From: Beroe ovata
Lineage: Eukaryota > Ctenophora > Nuda > Beroida > Beroidae
Direction of reading: 5' to 3'
Length of the DNA: 64,000 bases
Assembly: GCA_946803715.1 (NCBI GenBank)
Contig: CAMPET010000164.1
Coordinates: 99,996-163,995, forward strand
The notes under the pieces were generated by a model. That model was not told the DNA's origin, ran no database searches, and saw only the letters and a program-made list of their open reading frames with translations. Shown here one piece after another: positions 22,892 to 34,717 of the stretch. Every line of letters starts with the position of its first letter. Position 1 is the first letter of the stretch. The translations under genes were made by a program, and so were the position numbers.

Positions 22892-25800
22892 ATGACGAAA
22901 TTCACCCGAAAGAGTTCCCAAGAATGGGGATTTGAATCACAATTTGGCAAAAGTGAACAAAGAACAAAGCCCGACAGGGAGGATATCTGCTGGTTGCAGA
23001 AACATACCCCTAAAACCAGGTTATAATGATTATTAATTCAGGAGATCAATCATGAGACGAATGATTCCCTAAATTTTCAGAAATCACCAGATTTTGCTTA
23101 TCATACTATTTAATCAGTAGTTGTACGAATTGATATCAATGATCCTTCCTTCCTTTTCTCTTACCTTTACGCACAATCATTATTCCAGGAAGGATTTAGT
23201 AACACACAGTAAGAAATTGGATCAGGTGCAGAGCGCGTTATCTGATTCACTACACAAGTCGAGGAGGAGGAGATGCAAAGTCCTCGTGCTATCAGGACCC
23301 AGTGGGGTCGGGAAATCTGCAACTGTTCGAGCTCTGGCGAACGATCTTCAGTGTTCCATTGAGGTTGTGAGGGATGACTTCATTTTCTCTTCTTAAACGT
23401 TTAATGAAAATAGATCTTCAATGATTCCTTGACCCCATGCAACAAACATCTAAACAATATGTAAACTTGTATTGATCGGTGAATTCTCGCAATTGTACTT
23501 ATTATTCAATTAATTAATTGTATCAATTGGCAAGTACAGGAGTGGGTGAATCCGATAGTATCCTACGAAAAAGGGGTGTATTACGAAGCTGAGATTGACA
23601 AGTTCAAGAACTTCCTGCTATCCTCATCTCGATACGCTTCGATATTGGAGTCTCCGCACACATCTTCCACCAGTAACGGGTGAGAACATTCATAATCTCT
23701 TCGATGATCAGATTCATAACCTCTTCAATGAATAGTTCCTGAATGAGCAATAAACATTATGAACAATGTACATATGCGGTAATAGAACTATCGAATCATT
23801 AGAAATTTTCGCAGGAAAAAGATAGTCCTGATAGAGGAACTACCATCTGTAGTCAACGCCAAACAAGTTGAATTCTGGGACATCATAAAGACTTACTCTC
23901 AAGTTGGGCGCCATCCCGTCGTGTTGGTTCTCACTGACGGTGTTGTTAAAAACCTGCGGATCCCCCCTGAGTATCAGAATATCTCATTTAACCCCGTTGC
24001 CCCGACCCTTCTAACCAGGTCAGTCGCTGATGAGATCGATTGGTTAATGATTAATAATCCCCGAAGTGTTGTAGTGTTTCGCTCGCGTTTATGACATGGA
24101 TGTTCTCCATTTCTTGCAGAGCACTGAAGAACATTTGTCAGAAAGAAAAGATAAAAGAAGAGAGGATTGAGGAAATTGTACTACAGTCTGATGGCGATCT
24201 TAGGAATGCTATACTGGCATTGCAATTCAACTCCAAGGCTGAAACCAGTTGGTATTCATTGCAAATTTGAATATAAGATGTTTTGATCCTCAGTTAAGAA
24301 GCACTAAGTAGGTACCTATTTCAATTTTCATAATTCATGTTGGACTTTTCAAACATCGTTTTTAGGTCGACAATCGAACAAGAGACGGAAGATCGACTCG
24401 AAGAAATCGACGTGGTCAAGGTCGCGGAGTCAGTCCTCCTCAGAAACGAAGGATTCTCGTCTTTTCCTATTTCATGCGCTGGGTAATTTGGACTTCATGG
24501 ATCGGTTTGTTGAATAAGTGTCGCATGAATCATGATAACAATTCAGGTTAGTTTATCGATTCCATTTTGATTCAGTAAAGCGTCTTTTCACTGAGTCAAA
24601 GAGAATTGATCAATTACCTGAATCTAGGTAATTAGAGTTTTTATGATACTCTTGGCAAAAACAAGCTCACAAAGTTACAAGGTGAAGCACATTGTTGATC
24701 TGATAAATTCCGTATTTCTCTCTCAGCTAAGATTCTCTATGCAAAGAGGATCGAAGGCAGCCCACTAGATAGCGATGACGTCACACTGGGTCGAACTCAA
24801 CTTGAGTTTGTACCTGAGGATGTAGCTGATAAGTGTGCCATGTCTAGTAGCTGGATTGCAGAGTTCCTCCATCACAATTACCTTCAGTGAGTGAACAGTA
24901 GGGGCTGACAACGATAATCACATGATTTTCGAAAGCTTCGGACTTAATGTTAATCGTATCATTTAACGTTTTAAACTTACTCTCTAAGGGGCTATGTATT
25001 ATTATATCGGTATTATCAAACGAAAGAGGGTGATAAAGATTCTTAATAAGCTTGAATCTGATCGAATTTACTCCGCAGATTTCGGACCACACTCGAAAAC
25101 ACGCTACTTCCAAGTAATATGTTGTGTGACAGTGACATTATGACGTCACATTTTGTCACTGATGACGACTGTACGGCGCGGACAGAATCCTTTGCAAAGT
25201 CAATAGTGACACGAGCTATGATCTACTCTAAAGATCCTGGATTTGTGCCAAAGTTTGTTTGATTTATCAATTGCATTGTAACTAAATGTTTTTATGAGCT
25301 GACACTATTTTTGACCATATTCATTATCTAATCATGCCTTGACACCACTCGTTGTTCTATCAATTATTTCAAAAGGTGGTGTCGAACAGTCACCGCTGAC
25401 ACCACTTTTGGATTGCGAAGGAATGGTGTCAGCCGTCAACAGCAATGCTGTAAAATGTAAATCACTGACACCACTCATCATAGCACAGAGCTGTTGTCAG
25501 CCACTGACAGCCGCTGACACCACTATGTACACAGGTTCACACCACTCTGTCGGTCAGTACAGCGCGACATAACAAGAACGTGTCAAGAAAACATCACGCA
25601 GTGTAATGAAGTCTTCGCATTACGACATCTGGGTGCTTGCTCAGATTTCCTGACTGATACCCTTCCTTTCTTCAAACCCCTGAGGTATGTAAGTCGGAAT
25701 ATCGAACATTACAAAATTCATGTGTTTATCGAAAGGGACCAAGGAATGGAATTTGACACAAACGCGCGTCGTGATTGTTGAAACGCGCGATGATCTTAAC

Positions 25801-26275
25801 GTGTGACACAGCACTTGCTAACCTGACTTTATATTGCGCGCGCTGTAGAACAGTAGAAATTGTTTCTAGTGCGCGTTGCGATAATTTCAGCACAGCCGGG
25901 CATGTCAAATGCTTATCAAAGTGTGCCAGTGCTAATCAGGGTTTCCCCATCAAGGTACCGTCCGAGTAACACAGATGAACACAATATCATTCACACTATG
26001 ACACACTTCAAGAACAACCTCAAATTTGGATCAGCGTTCAACGTTAACGTGAGTAGAAATTTTATTTCCAAATTTCGTGGCATCGGTAAAATACCATTTC
26101 CCGATCCATTTTTTGATGCCTGAATGATTGTTAGGTAACATATTCTGCTCAGGATGATGGAGATGACGCTAAAGATGAGATTCAGACGAAGAGAAAGAAG
26201 ACTGCTAAGGAAGATCAGGATGTTGACACGCTATCAGCGGAACTTGAGCAGGAAATTGAGGATTTCAGCGATTAA
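22892..26275 (+). CDS. RAD17: RAD17 checkpoint clamp loader, 11 exons, about 534 aa
   Basis: Exons: 22892-23019, 23189-23366, 23540-23679, 23815-24018, 24120-24247, 24366-24482, 24727-24886, 25079-25256, 25563-25684, 25922-26048, 26153-26275 (1605 nt in phase). RAD17 is the AAA+ large subunit that, with RFC2-5, loads the 9-1-1 clamp at DNA damage and activates ATR signalling in the nucleus. Visible family features: an N-terminal WLQKHTPKTRKDL segment like WL.KY.P, the Walker A GPSGVGKSAT, EWVNPIV, KKIVLIEELPSV (Walker B region), NISFNPVAPTLLTR, LRNAILALQFNS, a basic linker, DSRLFLFHALAKILYAKR, and an acidic C-terminus EQEIEDFSD resembling the acidic tail of other RAD17 proteins. Human RAD17 is about 670 aa, so this one is compact. 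Exon 5 uses a GTTGGT donor and the acceptor of exon 10 was chosen by phase; both are less sure than the rest. Confidence 0.9.
25323..25562. repeat. Cluster of gacacc/ggtgtc motifs in a RAD17 intron
   Basis: At least six gacaccact or ggtgtc words occur on both strands in 240 bp directly before the acceptor of RAD17 exon 9. The same heptamer recurs in other introns and exons of the window. Confidence 0.7.
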
Positions 26276-26513
26276 ATTATTATCGGGGAGGGTTTGATGT
26301 TTGTTTTGCATAACCTTTCAATTAGTGATTTCCATATGAAACACTCTTATAATGATAGCTTTGTTTTGATAGATTTTCGTACAATTTCAACTTCTAAATT
26401 TTTTTATCCGTCTAATCACCTACCTACTATTTCATTTTCCCAAATCATCCGTTTATCATGATCATAACGAGTTGTTCAATCACAGTATTAATAACCCATC
26501 ATATACTGATAGC

Positions 26514-29500
26514 ATGGGAAGGAAGCTTCATTTCAAGGACAAGAGACGACAGGCAAGAGACGACAAGTTAAGTGCAAGAAATTCTGAAAATTCAGGTTCT
26601 CAGACCATGCAGAAACCCAAATTTCTTAAATTTTCAGATAGGATTGTAAGTAGTACAATGCACTCCGTTGGGAGATGAGACACTCATTTACAATTCCCCA
26701 GGTGAACCCCGACACGAAGGTCATGTAAAGAGATCAGAGAAGCCCGAGTGGGCATCATGTTTAGGTCGGCTAGCCATGTGGGACTTCGAACAGTGCGATC
26801 CGAAGAGATGCACCGGTGAGAAACAAGAGTTGCACAATTCAAATCAAGAATTTGTAATTATTGGAACATCGCTGTTTGAGCCTGAGGTTATAAACTTGAG
26901 AATGAACAAATAAAACTGATATTCAAGTGCTACAATTGTAGGTTGAGTATGGAATTTTACAAATCAGATTGACAAAATTCTAATTTAAATGGTGCTAATA
27001 TGCACGCTATTTCCAATGCAATACGGTATCAGAGTTCGATTCCCAAATAAAATCAATTCCAAAATTAGAGTCAGAACTCTAAATCTTGGTGCACGCACGT
27101 CGCACACTACACACGATGAATAAACTCCCATATATAGATGAACATGACGTACACATGATGTACACATGGACATGATGTACAGGATATAATCGTGTGTGTA
27201 CTGTGTGCGCTGTGTGCGCGTGCAAAGTCCATTCCGCTGCACCTGAGTGAAATTATCCGTAGAATCCACCTTCGGCAGCGTGTTCGGCTACGATTTCAGC
27301 TCCCATGTCATCACCTGAGGGGAACAGAGTCGTTATTCCTGTGGAAGACGTTATTTTTGGGTAAAATTAAGAGCGACCGAGACGTTCATTTAGAGGAGCT
27401 AGAGGGTTAGTTTATTTCTTCTTGATCAACAAAATAATCATGAAGAAACGTGGAGGAACAATCGTACTTACTGCTTGCTGCAGCAGTGTAGAGAGTGGCC
27501 ACGAAGGCGCTGAGAAAGAGTCGGTGGTTAGAGATAGATTAAGTCAAGTCAGGGAAAATGTCAGTAGAATGAGCAAGGATTGATGAACTGCAAGGTGGAT
27601 CGTAAACTCACACAAGGTAGCACATAACTTCGTATCTGGTGAACATTGTTGAAGATTAGAGAGAGAGTTATCTCAAAGTAAGTTGTAGTCGAGTGGTGTT
27701 GTTGAACTGAGTTTCCCATGTCCGCTCCGAGGTTTTATATCCATAGCAACGCACGTGCGAATGAATGTCACGTGACTTCCCCACGAGGTTTGTAGCCACC
27801 CAGGGTTCACACACACACACACACACACNTTGATTACGAACCCTTTGTCAAAATTCCGGTGACCACCCTTTGTCAAAATTCCCAATGTCGTATCGCAGAA
27901 CTTTACGTAACAATAACTTGCAGGTGGATATATCGATTAGCATGACAATGGGCAGGATCCCAGAAATGTTAACAGTCAATGTCATTGTGACTCCTCAAAT
28001 TAGGGTGTGTCAAGAGTGAGAGGTCCTGTCAAAATATCAATGGATTAAAATTATTCTAAAAATGAAACCTTCAGTTTTAAACTTTACTTTAAAAGCTGTT
28101 CCTCAGAAAACAGTAAGATCAAATAGTACTTGTACTACCCCAACATATCATATGAGTTTATTGCCCACAGATCAAAGCCCAGGAATTTTACTGCTGGCAA
28201 AAACACTGATGTAATACTGAGATTTGCATTTGTAACAAGATCGCCCACGCGCGGTAATCGATTACAGCATTGTGGAGATCGATTAACATTATCCTACTGA
28301 TATGCCCGACTGTATTGTCATCTCAAAGAACCCCCTCATCATGCGTATTTTTGTGGGAGGAGACAGGGTTTTTGTGCAAAAAGTAACGGGATCGCATACA
28401 GATCATTGGCTCGTGACACCCACTCGTCACTTTGCATTGTTATGACAGCTTATAAACAGCTTATAAACTGTTATGACAGCTTTGTTAAGGTTAACACCTC
28501 TCTGTGACAGGTTAATCAAAGCCTAACAGTTCGATGATATCGTAAAAATAAACAAGGAAATAACAATTTTTCAACAATTTTTACAAGCGTTTCTGTTTGT
28601 CACTAACATAGCCTTCCGTTGCAGGGCGGAAACTCGCTAGATTTGGAGTATTGGAGAGTTTGAGGGTGAATCAAAGGTTTCCTGGCGTCTGTCTGTCGCC
28701 CACTGGGACACAGGTCATCAGTCCAGCTGATCGGTGAGAATTGTTCGTCTCCGGTTCATTCAACTTGCCTGATTTTAGAAAAATTCTCGGCGGTTCATGG
28801 TCGAATCACAATCTCACACAATTGTAATTACAATTTGCTCATCTCTCAGGGATCTGGTGGATAAGCACGGACTAAGTGTGGTTGACTGTTCTTGGGCAGA
28901 GATAGATAACACTCCGATATCAAGACTCAAAATAGGATACCCCAGGTAGGAAATTGATATCATTGGCGAAACGCTTCCGTTTGCCAATGAGCAGCAGCGA
29001 GGGCTAACTAAGACTGAGAGCGAGAGCGAAAAGTGAACTATGCTGAACTCAACCTGTTCCCCCAGATTGCTGCCTTACCTGGTGGCAGCTAACCCAGTGA
29101 ACTACGGTAAGCCACTCAAGTTGACCTGTGTGGAAGCCCTAGCTGCCGCTTACTACATCACTGGATTCACAGAGCAGGCACAAACCGTGCTCATCAAGTT
29201 CAAATGGGGAGGTGAGTGAGGAAGGGATTCAGAATTGAATCAAAGATTCAAAGTTTGATCCAGTTCAAATAAAATTCAAATCATCCATTTCGATGACCTC
29301 GTTATTTCATTTAACTTTCAGGCAATTTCCTCGCGATCAACAAAGATCTCCTGGACATCTACTCATCCTGTTCCACGTCCAGTGACGTGATCACTGCTCA
29401 AACACTCCACCTCGAAAATCTATCACGTGATCAGCAGCAGTCACGTGACCAAGATCTTACCGATATCGACTGGACGTTAGAGGGACGTAACCCCAACAGA

Positions 29501-29743
29501 CCGACTCACAACTATAGCAGTAGTAGTGAGGAGGAGGAGGGGGAATCATCCGGAGCTGAGAGCGACAGCTCGGAGGACGGTGATGAACAATTTAATTCGT
29601 CGTTTTCTCGGACTAAAGATGGAAAATCCCAGTCCTCGTCTGATTCTGACGAAGATGGTTCAGAATCTGGTGACGTAGAGAAGGGACTGACAGATGAATC
29701 GGTGTTATCAAAACAGTTATCGGAGTATGAGTTGTGCAGCTAA
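26514..29743 (+). CDS. TSR3: TSR3, 18S rRNA aminocarboxypropyltransferase
   Basis: Exons: 26514-26595 or -26645, 26708-26815, 28625-28733, 28850-28945, 29066-29211, 29322-29743. TSR3 adds the acp group to a hypermodified 18S rRNA base, using S-adenosylmethionine as acp donor, late in cytoplasmic 40S maturation. Diagnostic motifs are [59 protein letters not shown] (the most conserved block), [13 protein letters not shown], and [18 protein letters not shown]. The C-terminal third is acidic and Ser-rich ([10 protein letters not shown]), as in many TSR3 proteins. The first exon ([18 protein letters not shown]) is basic. Its strong GTAAGT donor at 26646 breaks the frame, whereas a weaker GTTCTC donor at 26596 keeps it, so the exon-1 boundary is unresolved. 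The 1.8-kb intron (26816-28624) contains a separate antisense gene. Confidence 0.93.
27253..27646 (-). CDS. Small secreted peptide gene, 44 aa (52 aa with alternative acceptor), nested in a TSR3 intron
   Basis: Three tiny exons join in phase: 27646-27612, 27509-27472, 27314-27253. They encode [20 protein letters not shown] followed by [20 protein letters not shown] and GFYG-stop. The first 23 or so residues look like a signal peptide (hydrophobic core, small residues AAAS before cleavage). The predicted mature part is an acidic peptide of about 20 residues with no lysine or arginine and a C-terminal glycine, which could serve as an amidation donor. An upstream in-frame acceptor (exon start 27338) would insert eight residues. 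A TATA box lies 85-96 bp upstream of the ATG. I do not recognise the family. A short peptide hormone or neuropeptide is one reading; a small membrane-anchored protein is the main alternative. All junctions have GT..AG with GTGAGT and GTAAGT donors. Confidence 0.6.
27731..27750 (-). promoter_or_regulatory. TATA box with adjacent X-box-like half palindrome
   Basis: On the - strand GGATATAAAACC (27742-27731) is a strong TATA box about 90 bp upstream of the small peptide gene's start codon. Directly upstream is GTTGCTATGG, part of an RFX-type X-box. Clear TATA boxes are otherwise rare in this window. Confidence 0.6.
27811..27829. repeat. CA microsatellite ending in a one-base gap
   Basis: (CA) repeat interrupted by n at 27829; after it, ccctttgtcaaaattcc is repeated twice (27841-27881). 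Confidence 0.8.
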
Positions 29744-32700
29744 CAGTAACACTTTTTATTGCCACTATCGAGCATTATTTAAAGTTTTAGAATTCAAATA
29801 TAAGGATTGAAATTCAAATTCAATTTCATCGTTGCAGATAAAATTTTTTATTTGGGTTTTGATGATTGAAATTCGGATTCATGATGTTTCGATTTCTATG
29901 ATGAAATTCACAACTTTGACTCCAAACTGTTCTTTTCATTTTGATACTTAGGTTGACAAATCAAAATCCTACTGGCTGGGTCACATATGGCTGTATTATA
30001 CAGCCATACAGTGTATATCATAGAACGCGCGCGCATCTAATTCTATATCATTATCAATTAAGATGCGCGCGCTATTCACAAACGGTCTTCTTTGTTCTTG
30101 TGCCACAAGTTGAAACTGGCGTGCTGATATAGAAGATACAATCCACCAGTTCGTTTTAGAGCTGAAACTTGAAAAGTCACATTGACAAAGTTTTCACGCA
30201 GAGCTCGACAGAAAATATCATTAATTAATCAATCTCGCATGGCTCTAGATGAATATCTACATTATTCATACACACACTGATGTATGCACACAATATGCAC
30301 ACATATTTTTCACGAAGATTGTGGGAGGTCTGCGTTGAGTTAACTATAGAATTTGATAATGAAGAGTAGATCAAGAGTTCAGCATTTCATCAAATATATT
30401 CGACTATACGTCATGTGACTATGAGTATGATTATGACTATGAGGCACGTTACACATGGACACAGCTTAATCTTAGAATGATCATTCTTGTGTCCTCCAGT
30501 CTCACACTGGCTTTGCAAAGTTATTCTGTGTGCAAAACGTGCTTGATCTATCATTAATCGCAACTGTTGTACACTTCGCTGTGCTCTTTTCACAAAAATG
30601 AGGTATTATAGAGTACTCTAGTTATGACGTATACTTATAGGAAATGATGTATAGGAGTACTCTTGCAATATACTTCAGTATGTACTTACTTCTTTCAGTT
30701 GCGATAAGATAAGGTAGCACCTGTGTCCTGTGTACCTGTGTTCGAAAGTTGCCAAAAGTAATCAGGGATATTGTCTGGCTCAAACCTCCCCCAAGTCTCC
30801 CGAGACAATGGGATAAGCATTGATCGTGAGTCAGTTAGTTAGTAGTTACTACAACTAGTTGAGAACCGCATCAATTGAGCTCCATCAACCCTCATTCCTC
30901 ATGACGTATATAATTGATAATAGTGAAGGTATCTTACCGTGGGTAAGTACATTTGGTTGAATTACATCGAAATTAGAGAATATTAAACCACAGAGCAGTT
31001 TATAGAGCCAGACATGCTCGGTATTTATGAACCGCAAACTAGATCCACTTACGAGAATTGCTATACGGATACCTTGTGGGTCATTCCTTGCCGTGTAAGG
31101 GCATTTATACTCTCAGTTTTCGCATTATCCGACCCACTAAGGTAAACGTATCCACTCACTCACTCATTCACTCACTCATTCACTCTTTCGTTCACAAACT
31201 CACTCATTAACTAACTCACTCATTAACTAACTCACTCATTAACTAACTCACTCAATCAGTTATCCACTCACCAACCCTCTCTTTCAATTTCATTCACACA
31301 ATCATTTTCTCAGCTGTTCAGGCACAGCTACTCCATCAATCACACATCTACTCACACATCGACTAAGTCTAACGCACTCCATCACTCAAATCACGTATTC
31401 AACCAATCACTAAATCACTCACCAACTCACTCACGTATATTCTCACCTAGTAAATAATTTCACACCTATATCGATGCCTGCCCGTGCGCCAGCGGTAGCA
31501 CGTTTGACTATATTTTTTGTAAAAATACAGTTTATAGAGTTGTATGTCACATGTACCTCATGGAAAACTTGAGTATACATCAGCTGCATATGGTATAACT
31601 TGAGTTATGTTAAACCAGCACATCGTGATATATATTTTATACCCCGACATTCCCAGTTTATATCTCTTTCATTAGTGCAAATGTTGGAACTCTTTGTTAC
31701 TGTTTTTCATAGTTCCAAGGCTGTATTGATTGATCAGAATGTTTTTTGGTGGAATAGATTTTAATAAGTTTGCCTCAAATTACATTGGCGCGTGTTCATA
31801 GGTGTTCATATTTGAATAAAGAACCCTCACAATTTCAATACCTTACTTAATACCGTTTAACTCGACAATAACTTATTGATATTCGCCCAGTCATTGCCAA
31901 TAATTATATTTTACTAGTGAATTGCTTGAGTTAAAGTAGTACATAGATTAAACCCTATTTTCCTTTCATACTCAGTAATACGAATTACGTTAACTAAATT
32001 TCTAATCAGACTTCATGAACTTACATAGCTTTACATAGGTATAACACGTAGAATACCACTATATCACACACACCCACATACACACTGAAGTATACAGTGT
32101 ACATCAACATGGACTACACAAGTGGCTTTGTTTATACTTAGACTATTGTTGTGCACTTACATAAAGTGTACGTTGGATTACAGTTTAATATAATGGATCC
32201 TCTTGGCTCTTTATTCTTGATTAACCCTTCTTTGTTAACTTAGTTACTCCACTTAGGTATGATACGATCTTCCCTTAGATAAGGCAACTATCATAATACA
32301 GGGCAGTTATATAGTTTGACTATGATTTGATTATTGAATTCAATTCTCCTTGATTGAATGCAGTTCTCCTTGATTGAGTGCAACTATCCTTAGTCAATGA
32401 TATTCGTTTTCTGTCTATTCAGCGCAGCATACCTGCAGCTTTTTACCTTTGTTGTAATATTAAAAATAAAAGGTTATTATGGATCTTACTGCTCACATAT
32501 TAAGCTCATTCATCAAATCATTTGATTCATGCAAGGAATCCTGACTGAACTATTGCCGATACCAAAATCCTAAACCATGGCACAGTGCCAAACAAATCGC
32601 CCCTCTATATTATATAAGGTGGCCGCACCTCTATCTGAGTTGTGTGTGGGATGTGTATGAGTGTATTATGTAGATTACCCTTGGGCTTTGTTCACACGCC

Positions 32701-33001
32701 CCCACACACAAATACCTAACCAGGCATAGTTCTGGTTATGTGCCAAGCAGTTGGTAAATGAGGGAGCTGGATGGCTTTGCACACCTGGTGCCAATGCTGA
32801 TTTCACAATTACCCACATGATTGTGTGTGTTTAAGTGCTAGGTTTTTTCTCGTAGCTTCTGGTTGTAGTTATACACTTGACAGTTTTATAGCTTTTTAGG
32901 TTCATTCCCCTTTGCCGCAGGCAATGTGAATCGAGTTTGATGTTAGTCTTGCCATGTGAGTGAGAATTGCAGGAGTCTTTCCCGGATCTACACAATTCAA
33001 A
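29744..33001. other. Long intergenic region with degenerate (CACTCATT)n
   Basis: No exon could be supported in 3.2 kb. Bases 31141-31450 are a degenerate cactcactcatt-type repeat. 30025-30036 and 30061-30072 form a gcgcgcgcatct inverted repeat. The stretch just before 33002 should hold the promoter of the glutaredoxin-like gene. Confidence 0.55.
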
Positions 33002-33688
33002 ATGCCGAAAGGATGCAAAAAGGACGATCTACCGACTGATGGTACATTGGAGTCGAGCCTATTGAGATAACACCATGAATGATTGTAGGAATGCATGAAA
33101 TCGAATGAACAATTGAATAAATCAATAATGTTTCCACTTTCAGAAACCCCTGCTGTCAAATTCGTGAGGGAGTCAATTGATTCGAACAAAGTTGTGGTTT
33201 TTGTTGCCAGTGAAGACCCTTTCTCTTTGAGGGCATTAGCTGCATTAAGGTGAGTACTGACTACACTGTTCATCGACCTCAACTTGAAATGACCATTACA
33301 TTGACCCTATATTGTTCTTCATAAACAATTTCAATCATTTCAGACGGAGTGGAGTCAAGTCTAAGTTTTTGACCAGTATTGATATCAAGGGTTCTCCTGA
33401 TGAAGAGGGGATAAGGGACCGGTTTTTAGAGTTATCAGATGGCAGAAGTGTGAGTAAATCATGAGTCTCAGATGAGAAACTTGGAAGTATTCATAATAAT
33501 TTCATGAAGGCTAGGTGAGTTGCAAGTTATCTTGAAAGTTCCAATTTTGATTTCAGATACCGAGAGTTTTTCTGAAAGGAAAGTTCATTGGAGGAGCATC
33601 AGATTTGGAATACCTGGAAATGACTGGTGAACTGAAGGAGCTCCTTAAACAAGCCAAGTGTTTCAAAGCAGTGAAGCCAGTGACGTAA
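33002..33688 (+). CDS. Glutaredoxin-fold protein lacking the catalytic cysteines, 127 aa
   Basis: Exons 33002-33041, 33144-33249, 33344-33449, 33557-33688 give 384 nt in phase from ATG (MPKGCKKDD) to TAA. The fold is plain: KFVRESIDSNKVVVFVAS (helix and first strand), a helix after the active site, GVKSKFLTSIDI, then SIPRVFLKGKFIGGASDLEY, which is the TVP cis-proline motif and the GG glutathione loop of glutaredoxins, and a C-terminal helix LKELLKQAKC. Where glutaredoxins have CPYC or CxxS, this protein reads D-P-F-S (in SEDPFSLRAL), so both redox cysteines are absent. The length suits a single-domain cytosolic Grx. It should not work as a thiol oxidoreductase; glutathione or cofactor binding might remain, since SIP and GG are kept. 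Two other cysteines (near residues 5 and 119) are outside the active site. Confidence 0.88.
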
Positions 33689-34717
33689 AACATTCTACTG
33701 TATTGTAGGAGTACGGCAAAGATATTATATGTTCCATATGAAGATTTTGTGTGTTTTAACTACTGAACCTTATTTTGTGTTTTAATTTTTTGAAGCAGTT
33801 TTTAATGTAAGAACTTTTAAGGGTACACAATCTGATATGAAGCTCAACTTTTGCATGCTCTTTCAACCTTTTGACAATATGGTATGCATTTTAATCAAGT
33901 TAAAATCTAAACTTGAAATTACGTAAGTATACCTACTGCATGGATGCTTCACTGATCAAAATGAACAGAATGAAATTCTACTTGATTCCAGACTTGAGTC
34001 TTTAATGGGTCATTTCAATCTTTGGATCAATTAGAAGTTCAGGTACCTCGAACAAGCATTATGTAATGATATCACCAACAAAGAAAGGGGCTGGATGGCA
34101 TAACTGGTTTGTAATCGCTCATTTGAGGACGAGAATGATTTGAAGGTGTATCAAGAGCCAGCAATTTTGGGTCATTTTCATTTTACCAGCCACACGTTTT
34201 GTCACAGTGATACTGTACCGATTATTTACAAAATCTTGGTGTAGGGAAGTTGGATACTTAGCCCAATAATAATGCCCGACTTGCGAGCTTCACAGTTAGA
34301 ATTAAAGATTAACCTATCATCATAGGTGCTCATGACCTAGACAAATCTTCAAACTTGGATTTTGCAGTCCTGTCCAGAAGGGAAATCTAGACAATCAGCT
34401 CTACTTATAGTTCTAATAATAAGTCATCGTATGAAGGATACCATGGAAACCACAGGAACCATTGGATTTTGAGTATTATCAAACTGTGTGAAATCAAATA
34501 ATCTGTCAACCGAATTTCTTATAGTAATGCTTCTCATAATCAACTTGAGATCATCGCTTAGTTCATGATACTTTACTTAGATACGTCCATGATAATCGAA
34601 ATTGAATCAACTATTCGCTACAGCATGCTTCACTCATGTGCACATGCTATACCGAATTATTATAAACATCAACAGAAAAAGCAAAAGAAAAAAAAACTCA
34701 CATTGTTTATAATTGAT
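33689..34717. other. Intergenic, convergent
   Basis: Lies between the 3' ends of the glutaredoxin-like gene (+) and the 293-aa gene (-). AT-rich, with no exon recognised. Confidence 0.55.

Noticed and set aside
27030-27046. Second tRNA T-arm-like word (agagttcgattccc) on the + strand
   Set aside because: Flanking bases do not fold into a cloverleaf.
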